A stretch of 35,342 nucleotides of DNA. Origin: an uncultured Roseburia sp. (GTDB lineage: Bacteria > Bacillota > Clostridia > Lachnospirales > Lachnospiraceae). The stretch covers positions 1 through 35,342 of the forward strand of contig CANONN010000036.1 in the NCBI GenBank assembly GCA_947567625.1, written 5' to 3'. Below the pieces are notes generated by a model. It did not search any database. It was not told the origin of the DNA and worked only from the letters and a program-made list of their open reading frames with translations. Position numbers and translations under genes: made by a program. This document shows, piece after piece, positions 16,795 through 23,860 of this stretch (position 1 is the first letter of the stretch; every line of letters starts with the position of its first letter).

Positions 16795-17664
16795 CTAATA
16801 GCAAAAACTGTGCCCGCCGATTCTCACATCTGTGTGCGAGGTCAGAGGCGTCGTCGAAAAATAAACGGTATCTGTTCTGAGCAGATTGCTCTCTCCGTTT
16901 AATACCTGACGAATCGAATCATATTCTTTTTCAGTGGGCTTTGCAATCCCCACATTTTTCCACGAACAAAACTGTACCGGATTCTTCTGGCTCAGCACAT
17001 CATACAGCGTGTCGGGAAAAAGACCGGAGGCCATGCGGTTAAATACGACTTCCACGACCGCCTGCTGTCCCTCCACCGGCTCACCGTTGGCTTCGAGCCA
17101 CACGATCTTGGCCAAAAGATTGATCTCCTCCTCGCTCAGGGCAATGTTCCAACGATTCTCAATCACATTGATCGCAGGCACGCTCTCTTCCTCCTGCGGC
17201 TGCGGCTGCCCCTGCCCGTCCTCCTGCGAAGCGGGTTCTTCCTGGGACGGCTGCCCGGCCGTCAGCTCATCGGCTCCCGGATAGGCAGCCTTGATCGTCT
17301 GCTCGTCAAACGCACGACAAAGCATCCCCTCTCTGGCAACCATCCGCCTGGCCCTCTCGCTCTCCTCATCTATGGAAAGCATCACCGGCTCGGCCACATC
17401 ATAGATATCTGCCTGTGTTGTCACCAGTGTAATGTCTTTTCGTTCTATATAGGTTTTTTCATCTGCTATTTCATTTCCTGATTCCGTCGTAAATGAATTT
17501 CCGAAAATTTCTTCATCAAGCCCTGCCAGAACCGTCGTATTCTTTTTGCTGATCTGTTTCGGGTCCTGGATTTCTATTTCGTCATTTTTCTTCATGTCCG
17601 CTGCCAACAACAAACAGATACAAAAAGCAGTTGCCGCCAGCGCGCTCAATATCCTTCTACTCAT
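16795..17664 (-). CDS. SleB-family cell wall (spore cortex) hydrolase
   Basis: 289 residues. N-terminal hydrophobic segment (about 4-22, ILSALAATAFCICLLLA) acts as a signal peptide or anchor. Residues 25-165 are a charged, Gln/Glu/Pro-rich low-complexity region. The C-terminal 110 residues form the Hydrolase_2 (SleB) domain: LLAKIVWLEANGE with the likely catalytic Glu at 191, then QQAVVEVVFNRMASGLFPDTL and NPVQFCSW. The family cleaves peptidoglycan, in SleB as a lytic transglycosylase on spore cortex. No peptidoglycan-binding domain is seen at the N-terminus, so it is closer to the SleB/CwlJ-like vegetative hydrolases of clostridia. The start is set by AAAGGAG 5 nt upstream of ATG 17664; an extension to 17703 is rejected. 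Confidence 0.85.
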   Translation of the reverse strand: MSRRILSALAATAFCICLLLAADMKKNDEIEIQDPKQISKKNTTVLAGLDEEIFGNSFTTESGNEIADEKTYIERKDITLVTTQADIYDVAEPVMLSIDEESERARRMVAREGMLCRAFDEQTIKAAYPGADELTAGQPSQEEPASQEDGQGQPQPQEEESVPAINVIENRWNIALSEEEINLLAKIVWLEANGEPVEGQQAVVEVVFNRMASGLFPDTLYDVLSQKNPVQFCSWKNVGIAKPTEKEYDSIRQVLNGESNLLRTDTVYFSTTPLTSHTDVRIGGHSFCY

Positions 17665-17743
17665 CGTTCTCCTTTCCTCAAGAATGATACCAAAGTCCGG
17701 CAATTTCGGTTTGTCAATTATTTTCTGCCGTAACTTTTCACCT

Positions 17744-17771
17744 ATGATACTAAATTATTTCCAAATGTCAA
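17744..17771 (-). promoter_or_regulatory. Likely promoter of the SleB-like gene
   Basis: TTGACA (17771-17766) and TATCAT (17749-17744) on the minus strand, 16-nt spacer, about 80 nt before the ATG. The -35 is consensus and the -10 differs by one base. The rest of 17772-18078 is an AT-rich gap holding only the arabinofuranosidase terminator. Confidence 0.5.
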
Positions 17772-17910
17772 ATTTTTTATTACAAAATTGTTAAAATTTT
17801 TTTCTCCACTTTTTACTATAAAAAATAGCTGCTTTTTACAAATTTCCTTGCGAAAAATGGATTCACATTTGGCCGCCACAGGGTTAGAACTGGGATTTTT
17901 CACAAAAAAA

Positions 17911-17947
17911 TCAGGGATTTCCACTTGTTTTCGTGAAAATCCCTAAT
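17911..17947 (-). terminator. Terminator after the arabinofuranosidase gene
   Basis: Stem TTAGGGATTTTCAC / GTGGAAATCCCTGA on the minus strand with G-U wobble and a 9-nt loop, followed by TTTTTTT (17910-17904). It is 130 nt past the gene's stop. The stem is weaker on the plus strand, which supports minus-strand use. Confidence 0.7.
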
Positions 17948-18078
17948 TTTTTACTTACTTTTTACACTGTCGAAATCACTGTTATCGTGACAATAAGCGT
18001 TAGCTTTTTCTTACGCCGCAACTCCCTGCTTTCGCAGCGCCACAACTTTTTTGGCCCGCTGCACTCAGTTTCTTCCTA

Positions 18079-20445
18079 TTATATATCTGCATGAAGGCGA
18101 AGCACACAAAAACTCTCTTTTTCCATGCGCCAGTTAAAATCTTTTGTAACAATTGTAACATTTTCCTGCACCGGTGCCACCCGGTTTGGCTCTGCGAAGC
18201 TATTCTCCGCCGTAAGGTCATACCCCCTCATGTGATATGCCGTGCCGTGCCACCCCGCCGCGTCGCTGTCCGGGAAAGAAAGCTGTGCTTCCTGCACGCT
18301 GTCGCTGACATTGACCAGCTTAATCAGCACATCACCGGTGCGCTCCTCATAGCTTACAGTCACATAAAGCGGCTCAATCACCGGCGGTTTCGCCACCGTC
18401 TCCCCGTCTTTTTGTCCGTCCAGAAAAGTCGTGATCGTCCGGCCGTCGACATGAATCTCCAGTTCATAGGTCCGGCCCGGCTCCACATGCCCTTCTCTCT
18501 GATACAGGCACGAATCTCTGCCGTCCATCACCTCGCCGATGATCGAGTCCATATTCTGCCAGCCGCCAAGTTGCCAGTACATCTGACGCTTCTTCTCTTT
18601 TGGATGCTCCCCGTGTTTTCTGCCGAATATGATTTTAAACCCGCGGGCGCCCGCCAGCTCCGCTGCCTTACAGCGCAGCGTATACCGGGTACTGTCGATC
18701 GCGGCAAGCACACAATCGCTCTTCTCTCCGCCCACCGTCACATCCGCAAATGTCCGCACGGTTCCAGCCTCTTCGTCGATCAGCTCAATCCCGCTGTACG
18801 CCACTTCTGAACTATCGCAGCCCAGCACGATCTCCCCCGCAATGCGGTCCGTCTCAGGACTTACCGCAATGCCACCGCAGCCCCCTGTGATCTTATGCTC
18901 CAGCAGTACGTCCCCCTGGTGATGCATAAACAATTTCTGCACATGATAATTCGGCGTCACATAATAATCTGTCTGATTGAACCAGATCAGATCCGGCTGC
19001 CAGTTGATGTAATCGACGTTGCAAAAGAGCGGCGCGTAGCAGGCCAGTCCCACCACGGCGGCGTTATTAGAAAGCCCCGTCATATAGGCCGCCTCGCAGA
19101 GGGCATTGTACCAGGTATTGCCCCACGAAGCGTACTCGCCCAAAAACACCTTCGGCCCGGCGGCGTCAAATCCGTCGTAGCGGTGTATGTTGGCGAGAAA
19201 CCACTCCGGCGCCATATAATAATGCTCATCCACCAGATCAATCTGATTTTCCCTGGCCGACTGCCAGCCTCTCTCATACTCGCCGCCCGACGCAAAGGGC
19301 CCGCTGGTGCCGATCATCTTGATCTTCGGATATTTGGCCCGGATTGCCTCTACAAACAGGGGAAACCGCTCAAAAAACGGCGCTCCGACCTCCTCGTTGC
19401 CGATTCCGATGTATTCCAGATGAAACGGCTTTTCATGGCCAAGCGACGCCCTCACGCTGCCCCACTCGCTATCCGGCGCTCCGTTGGCAAACTCAATCAA
19501 ATCCAGCGCGTCCTCTATGTACTCCTGCATAAGACTGCCGTCCGCCGCCCTGCCGTGGTGCGGGTCATAACCGCCGGACAGCACCGGAAGCGGTTTTGCG
19601 CCGATATCTTCGCATAATTGAAAATACTCATAGTACCCCAATCCCAGCGTCTGGTTGTACTGCCAGTTATTGCGCCTGGCCGGGCGCCCGGTAAGCGGCC
19701 CTATGGTATTCTTCCAGCGGTACAAGCTCCCCCTGTCGTCGGCGTCGAGCGCGCCGTCGTGCACAAGACATCCGCCGGGAAAGCGCATAAATTTGGGATG
19801 CAACGCCTCCAACGCCTCCGCCAAATCCCGCCGCAACCCGTTCCTGCGGTTTTTGTAGGTATGCTTCGGAAACAATGACACAAAATCCAGCTTGAGGACG
19901 CCCATTCCCACAGCGGTCAGCGTCAGCCTGCCGTCCTTCACCGTTTTTTGCGGCCGCAGCTCACATTCGTATTTCTCCCATTCCTCCGTAACGGAAAAGG
20001 TCTCGCCCGCCAGCCTTTCCCCGTCGCCGCCCTCTAAGCTGACCCGCAGCCTTTCGATCGCGGCATGTCTGTCTTTTTTGGCATAGCAGGTAAAATAATA
20101 ACTCTCCTCTGCGCTAAGCAAAATTCCTTGATGAAATCCTCTGTTACAGACGCCGACGCGCTCTCCGCCGCTTGTGATATTCATCACAAGGCAGTGTGGA
20201 TTTTTTTCGTTTACGGCGTCCCCCTCCTCCACTGTAAGCTCGACCCTGCCGTCGTCCTCCACCTTCTCCCATGCGGTCAGACCATGGTACGCGGCATTGT
20301 CGATCTCACAGAATTCAAACGAACGGTTGCGAATCAACTCCGCATACAGCCCACCGTCCGCGGCATGATTTAAATCTTCAAAAAAGATGCCGAACAGATC
20401 GCCGAGCGGCGCTGTTTTCTTTGTCAAATGAATCTCGATCTGCAT
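18079..20445 (-). CDS. GH51 alpha-L-arabinofuranosidase
   Basis: 788 residues, glycoside hydrolase family 51. The N-terminus DLFGIFFEDLNHAADGGLYA (15-34) and RNRSFEF are the family opening. Next comes a carbohydrate-binding-like beta domain (about 50-195). The (beta/alpha)8 barrel has the acid/base Glu in EYIGIGNEEVG (E351) and the nucleophile in VFLGEYASWGN (E437). A C-terminal beta-sandwich ends the protein. It releases terminal arabinofuranose from arabinan or arabinoxylan fragments. No signal peptide is seen, so it is cytoplasmic and acts on imported oligosaccharides. GGAGG lies 7 nt before ATG 20445. A 13-nt direct repeat (TGCATGTTATTCC on the plus strand, 20441 and 20486) duplicates the start region with a decoy ATG. 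It stands alone between its terminator and the tRNA, and no convincing promoter of its own is visible. Confidence 0.93.
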   Translation of the reverse strand: MQIEIHLTKKTAPLGDLFGIFFEDLNHAADGGLYAELIRNRSFEFCEIDNAAYHGLTAWEKVEDDGRVELTVEEGDAVNEKNPHCLVMNITSGGERVGVCNRGFHQGILLSAEESYYFTCYAKKDRHAAIERLRVSLEGGDGERLAGETFSVTEEWEKYECELRPQKTVKDGRLTLTAVGMGVLKLDFVSLFPKHTYKNRRNGLRRDLAEALEALHPKFMRFPGGCLVHDGALDADDRGSLYRWKNTIGPLTGRPARRNNWQYNQTLGLGYYEYFQLCEDIGAKPLPVLSGGYDPHHGRAADGSLMQEYIEDALDLIEFANGAPDSEWGSVRASLGHEKPFHLEYIGIGNEEVGAPFFERFPLFVEAIRAKYPKIKMIGTSGPFASGGEYERGWQSARENQIDLVDEHYYMAPEWFLANIHRYDGFDAAGPKVFLGEYASWGNTWYNALCEAAYMTGLSNNAAVVGLACYAPLFCNVDYINWQPDLIWFNQTDYYVTPNYHVQKLFMHHQGDVLLEHKITGGCGGIAVSPETDRIAGEIVLGCDSSEVAYSGIELIDEEAGTVRTFADVTVGGEKSDCVLAAIDSTRYTLRCKAAELAGARGFKIIFGRKHGEHPKEKKRQMYWQLGGWQNMDSIIGEVMDGRDSCLYQREGHVEPGRTYELEIHVDGRTITTFLDGQKDGETVAKPPVIEPLYVTVSYEERTGDVLIKLVNVSDSVQEAQLSFPDSDAAGWHGTAYHMRGYDLTAENSFAEPNRVAPVQENVTIVTKDFNWRMEKESFCVLRLHADI

Positions 20446-20533
20446 GTTATTCCTCCCTCGCTTTCTGCTGTCGGCGGTTAAATTTTGCATGTTATTCCGC
20501 GCCGTTTTCCAGCACGGGGCTGTGCAAAAAAAA

Positions 20534-20566
20534 TACCTCAAACCATTGATTCAATAGTTTGAGGCA
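20534..20566 (-). terminator. Terminator of the tRNA-Trp transcript
   Basis: Long stem TGCCTCAAACTATTGA / TCAATGGTTTGAGGTA on the minus strand, followed by at least eight T (20533-20525). It begins 12 nt past the tRNA 3' end. Confidence 0.85.
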
Positions 20567-20577
20567 TTTTTCTCTAA

Positions 20578-20648
20578 CAGGGGATGAGAGAATCGAACTC
20601 CCACCAAAGGTTTTGGAGACCCCTATCATACCATTTGACCAATCCCCT
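20578..20648 (-). tRNA. trnW: tRNA-Trp (anticodon CCA)
   Basis: 71 nt. Acceptor arms AGGGGAT and ATCCCCT pair fully. The D stem is GTCA/TGAT. The anticodon stem-loop GGGGT-CTCCAAA-ACCTT gives CCA, with two G-U pairs. The T arm is GGGAG-TTCGATT-CTCTC with one G-U pair. The discriminator is G and CCA is not encoded. It has its own promoter, leader and terminator. No integrase or repeated tRNA end is seen next to it. Confidence 0.93.
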
Positions 20649-20658
20649 AGTTAAAAGA

Positions 20659-20712
20659 CTTTCAAGGCACTTTAATTCTCTTAAAGTGTCGTATAAAAGA
20701 TATTCTTGAAAG
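20659..20712 (-). ncRNA. Structured 5' leader of the tRNA-Trp precursor
   Basis: Nested hairpin in the leader between promoter and tRNA: outer stem CTTTCAAG / CTTGAAAG (20705-20712 with 20659-20666) and inner stem CACTTTAA / TTAAAGTG. It probably folds the part removed by RNase P. No T-box consensus is recognisable. Confidence 0.5.
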
Positions 20713-20721
20713 CACTTTTTT

Positions 20722-20749
20722 ATTATACACTATTCAAAACATTTGTCAA
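20722..20749 (-). promoter_or_regulatory. Consensus promoter of tRNA-Trp
   Basis: TTGACA (20749-20744), 16-nt spacer, TATAAT (20727-20722) on the minus strand. Both hexamers are perfect. It lies 74 nt upstream of the tRNA, directing the leader and tRNA only, since a strong terminator follows. Confidence 0.85.
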
Positions 20750-20843
20750 CAATTTTTTATAACTCATTCAAAACTTTGCAGTATAAAAGAATATTTGGTT
20801 CTTATGATAGCTTCTCCATTTCCAGCATACAATATTTTTCAAC

Positions 20844-21227
20844 CTATCCAATAAATTCATCTGCCGTTAAAACCTGCCGTTCTGCCTCTTCAAAACTTGC
20901 AATGTAAAAATCGTCATAATCACTGGCATGCCTAATCTCTTCCATTTCACCAATTTTTCTTCCTATCTCGCGAGGAAAAATTTCAGTTTTCACATAATCT
21001 TTGTTAAAGCTTCCTATTGCATCTTTATGACGCTTAAATGATTTCCCACTTAATGCGTGAACCGCATTGACAGCGTGGAAAACCGCATAATAAGAACGAT
21101 TATTAGAACTTTTATATTGATCGGCTTTCAACAATATTTTCGCTGATTCTAAGTCCTCTTTTGCTGGCTGGATGCGGTATCAACACAAATCCTTTTTTGT
21201 GCCAGCCTCCTCATCCGGCTTTTCCAT
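20844..21227 (-). pseudogene. HEPN-domain protein (toxin-type) with in-frame stop
   Basis: The open part from 21179 down encodes a HEPN domain: YRIQPAKEDLESAKILLKAD, then NNRSYYAVFHAVNAVHAL, which contains the Rx6H motif of HEPN RNases. The natural start appears to be ATG 21227 (MEKPDEEAGTKKDLC), inside the end of the nucleotidyltransferase gene, with GGAG about 9 nt upstream. Codon 16 is TGA (21182-21180), directly before the conserved YRIQ, so the reading frame is broken by one nonsense codon. A TTG (21134) inside the domain is unlikely to rescue it. In intact HEPN/MNT pairs HEPN is an RNase toxin and MNT the antitoxin. Whether the stop is real or a sequencing error cannot be told from here. 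Confidence 0.75.
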
Positions 21228-21556
21228 ATAATATCACTCCCTCCTTTTGGATATTGGCATAAAATGAATAATTTTCACACCATTTTGGGAAATGTTTTGC
21301 ACTTTTGGCAATCGGCTTTATATCAACATTATGGTCTAAGTTAAAATCATATGTCATATAAGAAAGCTTCCGGCTGTACGCTTTCAATTTTAAATCTGAA
21401 ATATCCAGCAAAATCATGATATCAACATCTGAATCAATTCTAAAATCGCCTCTGGCATAAGATCCATATAAAATAATCTGCCGTAAATACATCCCATATA
21501 TCTTTTTAATCTCCTCTATAATATTGCTCGATCAAATTTAGCAATGTCTGCGGCAT
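21211..21556 (-). pseudogene. MNT-type nucleotidyltransferase (antitoxin-type), probably frameshifted near its start
   Basis: Minimal nucleotidyltransferase with IILYGSYARGDFRIDSDVDIMI, the GSxxRG...SDxD catalytic motif. The open frame with this motif has an ATG only at 21492, which lacks a good ribosome binding site and cuts the usual first helix. Upstream, ATG 21556 with a strong GGGAGG 7 nt before it opens another frame (MPQTLLNLIEQY...). Removing one T from the ATATTAT run near 21518-21525 joins the two into a natural sequence, ...LIEQYIEEIKKIYG, ahead of MYLRQIILYG. A single-base insertion is therefore the simplest reading. The HEPN gene overlaps its end by 17 nt, typical of a HEPN/MNT operon. 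Confidence 0.7.
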
Positions 21557-21736
21557 ACCAATACCTCCCTCCATTTATATGACCGTAAAACATTTATACA
21601 TTTTCAATAGTTTCAATGCTCCATATCTTATAAGACAATCTTTTTCTTCATTATAAATGATTCCATCTCCAATTACCATAGGCGATTCAAAATCGGACGC
21701 AAAAATAGTTATCGTTCGGTTACTTTTCACGGATCA

Positions 21737-21895
21737 GGAATGAGCATATGCTGCTCATTCCGTGAGAACATGATTCAGGAGTGAAAATTTTGCTACACAA
21801 AATAGGCGATAAATTTTGCTGTGCAAAATTAGCGCAGCAAAATTTATCGCCCCGAATCGTTACTATGAGCGGCCTCATAGGCCGTGAATAGTGAC
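21737..21895. repeat. Cluster of three palindromes downstream of the ABC exporter gene
   Basis: Three adjacent inverted repeats: GGAATGAGCA (21737-21746 with 21752-21761), a perfect 17-bp stem GGCGATAAATTTTGCTG (21805-21821 with 21835-21851), and an imperfect one from GTTACTATGAGCGGCC to its partner ending 21895. No reading frame fits. The stretch 21557-21903 contains no gene; 21557-21736 is AT-rich with no feature I can name. The pattern suggests an interspersed REP/MITE-like element or a structured 3' UTR. The last palindrome ends 8 nt from the exporter stop, so it may also act as its terminator. Confidence 0.6.
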
Positions 21896-21903
21896 ATCGT
21901 TCG

Positions 21904-23748
21904 TTACATATTATAATACTGCGCCTGCGCGTTCCACATTTCCCGGTATATCCCGTCCTGCCCCACCAGCGCCTCGTGGCTTCCGCTCTGGACCACATTG
22001 CCCGCGTCGAACACCAGGATACTGCCGCAGAACCGGCAGGAGGCGAGCCGATGGGAAATATAAACCGCCGCCTTGTCGCCGACCAGCTTATCGAACCCCT
22101 CATAGACGTCACATTCCGAGATCGGGTCGAGCGCCGCCGTGGGCTCGTCCATGATGACAAACGGCGCGTTTTTATAGATTGCCCTGGCGATCGCAAGCTT
22201 TTGGCGTTCTCCGCCCGATACATTGACGCCGCCCTCCTCAAAGTCCTTGCCTATATAGGTGTTAAGTCCTCCCTCAAGCCACGCGAAACGCTCATCAAAG
22301 CCGGACTTTTGCAGCGCTTCTATCGCACGCGCCTCCTCGATCTGCTCCGAAGCTGCAATATTTTCCCCAAGCTTTAAGGAAAAGATGCGGTAGTCCTGAA
22401 ACACAACAGAAAACAGCCGCAGATATTCCTCATAATCGTAATCTCTGATATCCCTGCCGTTGACGCGGATGCAACCCTCCGTGGCATCATAAAGGCGGCA
22501 CAAAAGCTTAATAAATGTGGTTTTCCCCGAACCGTTCCTGCCGACGATCGCCAGGTGGTCCCCCGGCTTTAAATCGAGTTTCAGATTGAGATCGCGGATG
22601 ACATTTTGTTCACTTCCGGGATAATGAAAGCTTACATGCTCACATTCCAAGCAAATCCCCTGTCCCGGATGATCTGCCACATGCGCCTCCCCGGTGTCTT
22701 TTTCATTCGCCAGTTCCATGTAATCCAGATAATCTCTGCCGTAGTCGACTGCCTGCTTCCAGCTCGAAAGCGTGAGCAGCATATTCTTGATTCCCTCCAC
22801 ACACTTGATCACGCTCGTGGCATATTTTACCACGCTGCCCACCGTAATCAAGCCGGCATATGCTTTCATGGCCGCATACAGATAAACCAGGCCGCAGCTT
22901 ACCATCGAGAACGTCGCTTCCAGACCGCCCTGCTTCATTCCCGCAGCGCGGATTTTTTTCAGGAAACCAATGCACGCTTCCTCATTAGCAAACATCCCAT
23001 CCTTTAACAGCTCTTTCTGATTGAAAATCCGCAGGTCTTTCCCCGTCTCACTGCCAAATAAGATATGATGCAGAATATAATTGCTCACCCGGCTGCTGTT
23101 CGCATATCCGTCAAACAGCTTCTTAATCTGTTTATTCCAGTGTTTGCTATTTTTGTAGCTTGCATATGCGGCAAGCGCAATCATAGCTCCAAGCAGAACC
23201 GAAAGCACAACATAAAGCATCCCATCCCTGCCGGCCCCCCGTGTAAAAAGAGGAAGCGCCACCGAAAAGGCCGTGATGACGCCGACCAGTCCTGTCAGCC
23301 CACGGTCCATCGGCCAAATCAGCATCCAGTACATACCGCCCCGCACATTGACCACCTGTTCCTGCCTGCGCTTTTTCTCCTGTATCGCAGGATTTTCCAG
23401 ATTTTCAAAGTCGATTGCCATACTCTGCTCATTCATATCAAAATTCTGCTTTTCCATGCAGTTTTCCACCTGGGCGTTAAAGGATTCTCTAAGCCACGCC
23501 TCCGCAATCTGCAGCACCCCGTTTGCCAAAAGCCCTCCGGACAAATAGTAAAACAAATGTAAAAAATCCATGCCCGACATCAACCCGTCGATGAGCGCAC
23601 CCGACAAAATGATCAGCACATAAGGGCGAAAGCCACCGACCAGTGAACAAAACACGCCTGTAACAATGGTTCTGGAATGGTTTTTGGCATACACGGAGAA
23701 TAATTTTCTAAATACTGTAATATCTGACATTTCTTTATTCTTGTTCAT
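21904..23748 (-). CDS. ABC exporter half-transporter (TMD-NBD), partner 1
   Basis: 614 residues: a type I exporter membrane domain (about 1-340) fused to an ATPase domain (about 370-614). Walker A is GRNGSGKTTF, the signature VSGGERQKLAIARA, Walker B FVIMDEPTAALDP and the H-loop YISHRLAS, all intact. No C39 peptidase domain is present at the N-terminus. GAGGTG lies about 6 nt before ATG 23748. It is 112 nt downstream of a second, related exporter gene in the same direction, and the two probably form a heterodimer. Substrate unknown; context suggests export of the product of the upstream cluster, but the gap to that cluster and its own possible promoter leave this open. Confidence 0.9.
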   Translation of the reverse strand: MNKNKEMSDITVFRKLFSVYAKNHSRTIVTGVFCSLVGGFRPYVLIILSGALIDGLMSGMDFLHLFYYLSGGLLANGVLQIAEAWLRESFNAQVENCMEKQNFDMNEQSMAIDFENLENPAIQEKKRRQEQVVNVRGGMYWMLIWPMDRGLTGLVGVITAFSVALPLFTRGAGRDGMLYVVLSVLLGAMIALAAYASYKNSKHWNKQIKKLFDGYANSSRVSNYILHHILFGSETGKDLRIFNQKELLKDGMFANEEACIGFLKKIRAAGMKQGGLEATFSMVSCGLVYLYAAMKAYAGLITVGSVVKYATSVIKCVEGIKNMLLTLSSWKQAVDYGRDYLDYMELANEKDTGEAHVADHPGQGICLECEHVSFHYPGSEQNVIRDLNLKLDLKPGDHLAIVGRNGSGKTTFIKLLCRLYDATEGCIRVNGRDIRDYDYEEYLRLFSVVFQDYRIFSLKLGENIAASEQIEEARAIEALQKSGFDERFAWLEGGLNTYIGKDFEEGGVNVSGGERQKLAIARAIYKNAPFVIMDEPTAALDPISECDVYEGFDKLVGDKAAVYISHRLASCRFCGSILVFDAGNVVQSGSHEALVGQDGIYREMWNAQAQYYNM

Positions 23749-23784
23749 TTTTCACCTCATTTTTGCGCGGCTCTTTGCGCATAA

Positions 23785-23844
23785 CAAGTTTGTGGATGCC
23801 GCGCAGACACAAACTTGCAGATTGAAAATTTTAATTTTCAATCT
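23785..23844. repeat. Two perfect palindromes between the exporter genes
   Basis: CAAGTTTGTG (23785-23794) pairs with 23808-23817 (10 bp, 13-nt loop). AGATTGAAAAT (23819-23829) pairs with 23834-23844 (11 bp, 4-nt loop). They fill most of the 112-nt gap. On the minus strand no U-run follows, so these look like processing or REP-like sites, not simple terminators. Confidence 0.6.
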
Positions 23845-23860
23845 TTACCTCCCATTCGCT

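Noticed and set aside
18091-19617. Two plus-strand open frames of about 240 residues
   Set aside because: They lie wholly inside the arabinofuranosidase gene in the opposite direction and resemble no family; GC-rich antisense shadow.
20441-20498. 13-nt direct repeat TGCATGTTATTCC before the arabinofuranosidase
   Set aside because: Two copies only, 45 nt apart, best seen as a small local duplication around the start codon; no evidence for an operator or attachment site.
20578-20648. tRNA-Trp as an integration site for the region to its right
   Set aside because: The tRNA 3' end faces the arabinofuranosidase side, no second copy of the tRNA end is visible and no integrase gene is present.
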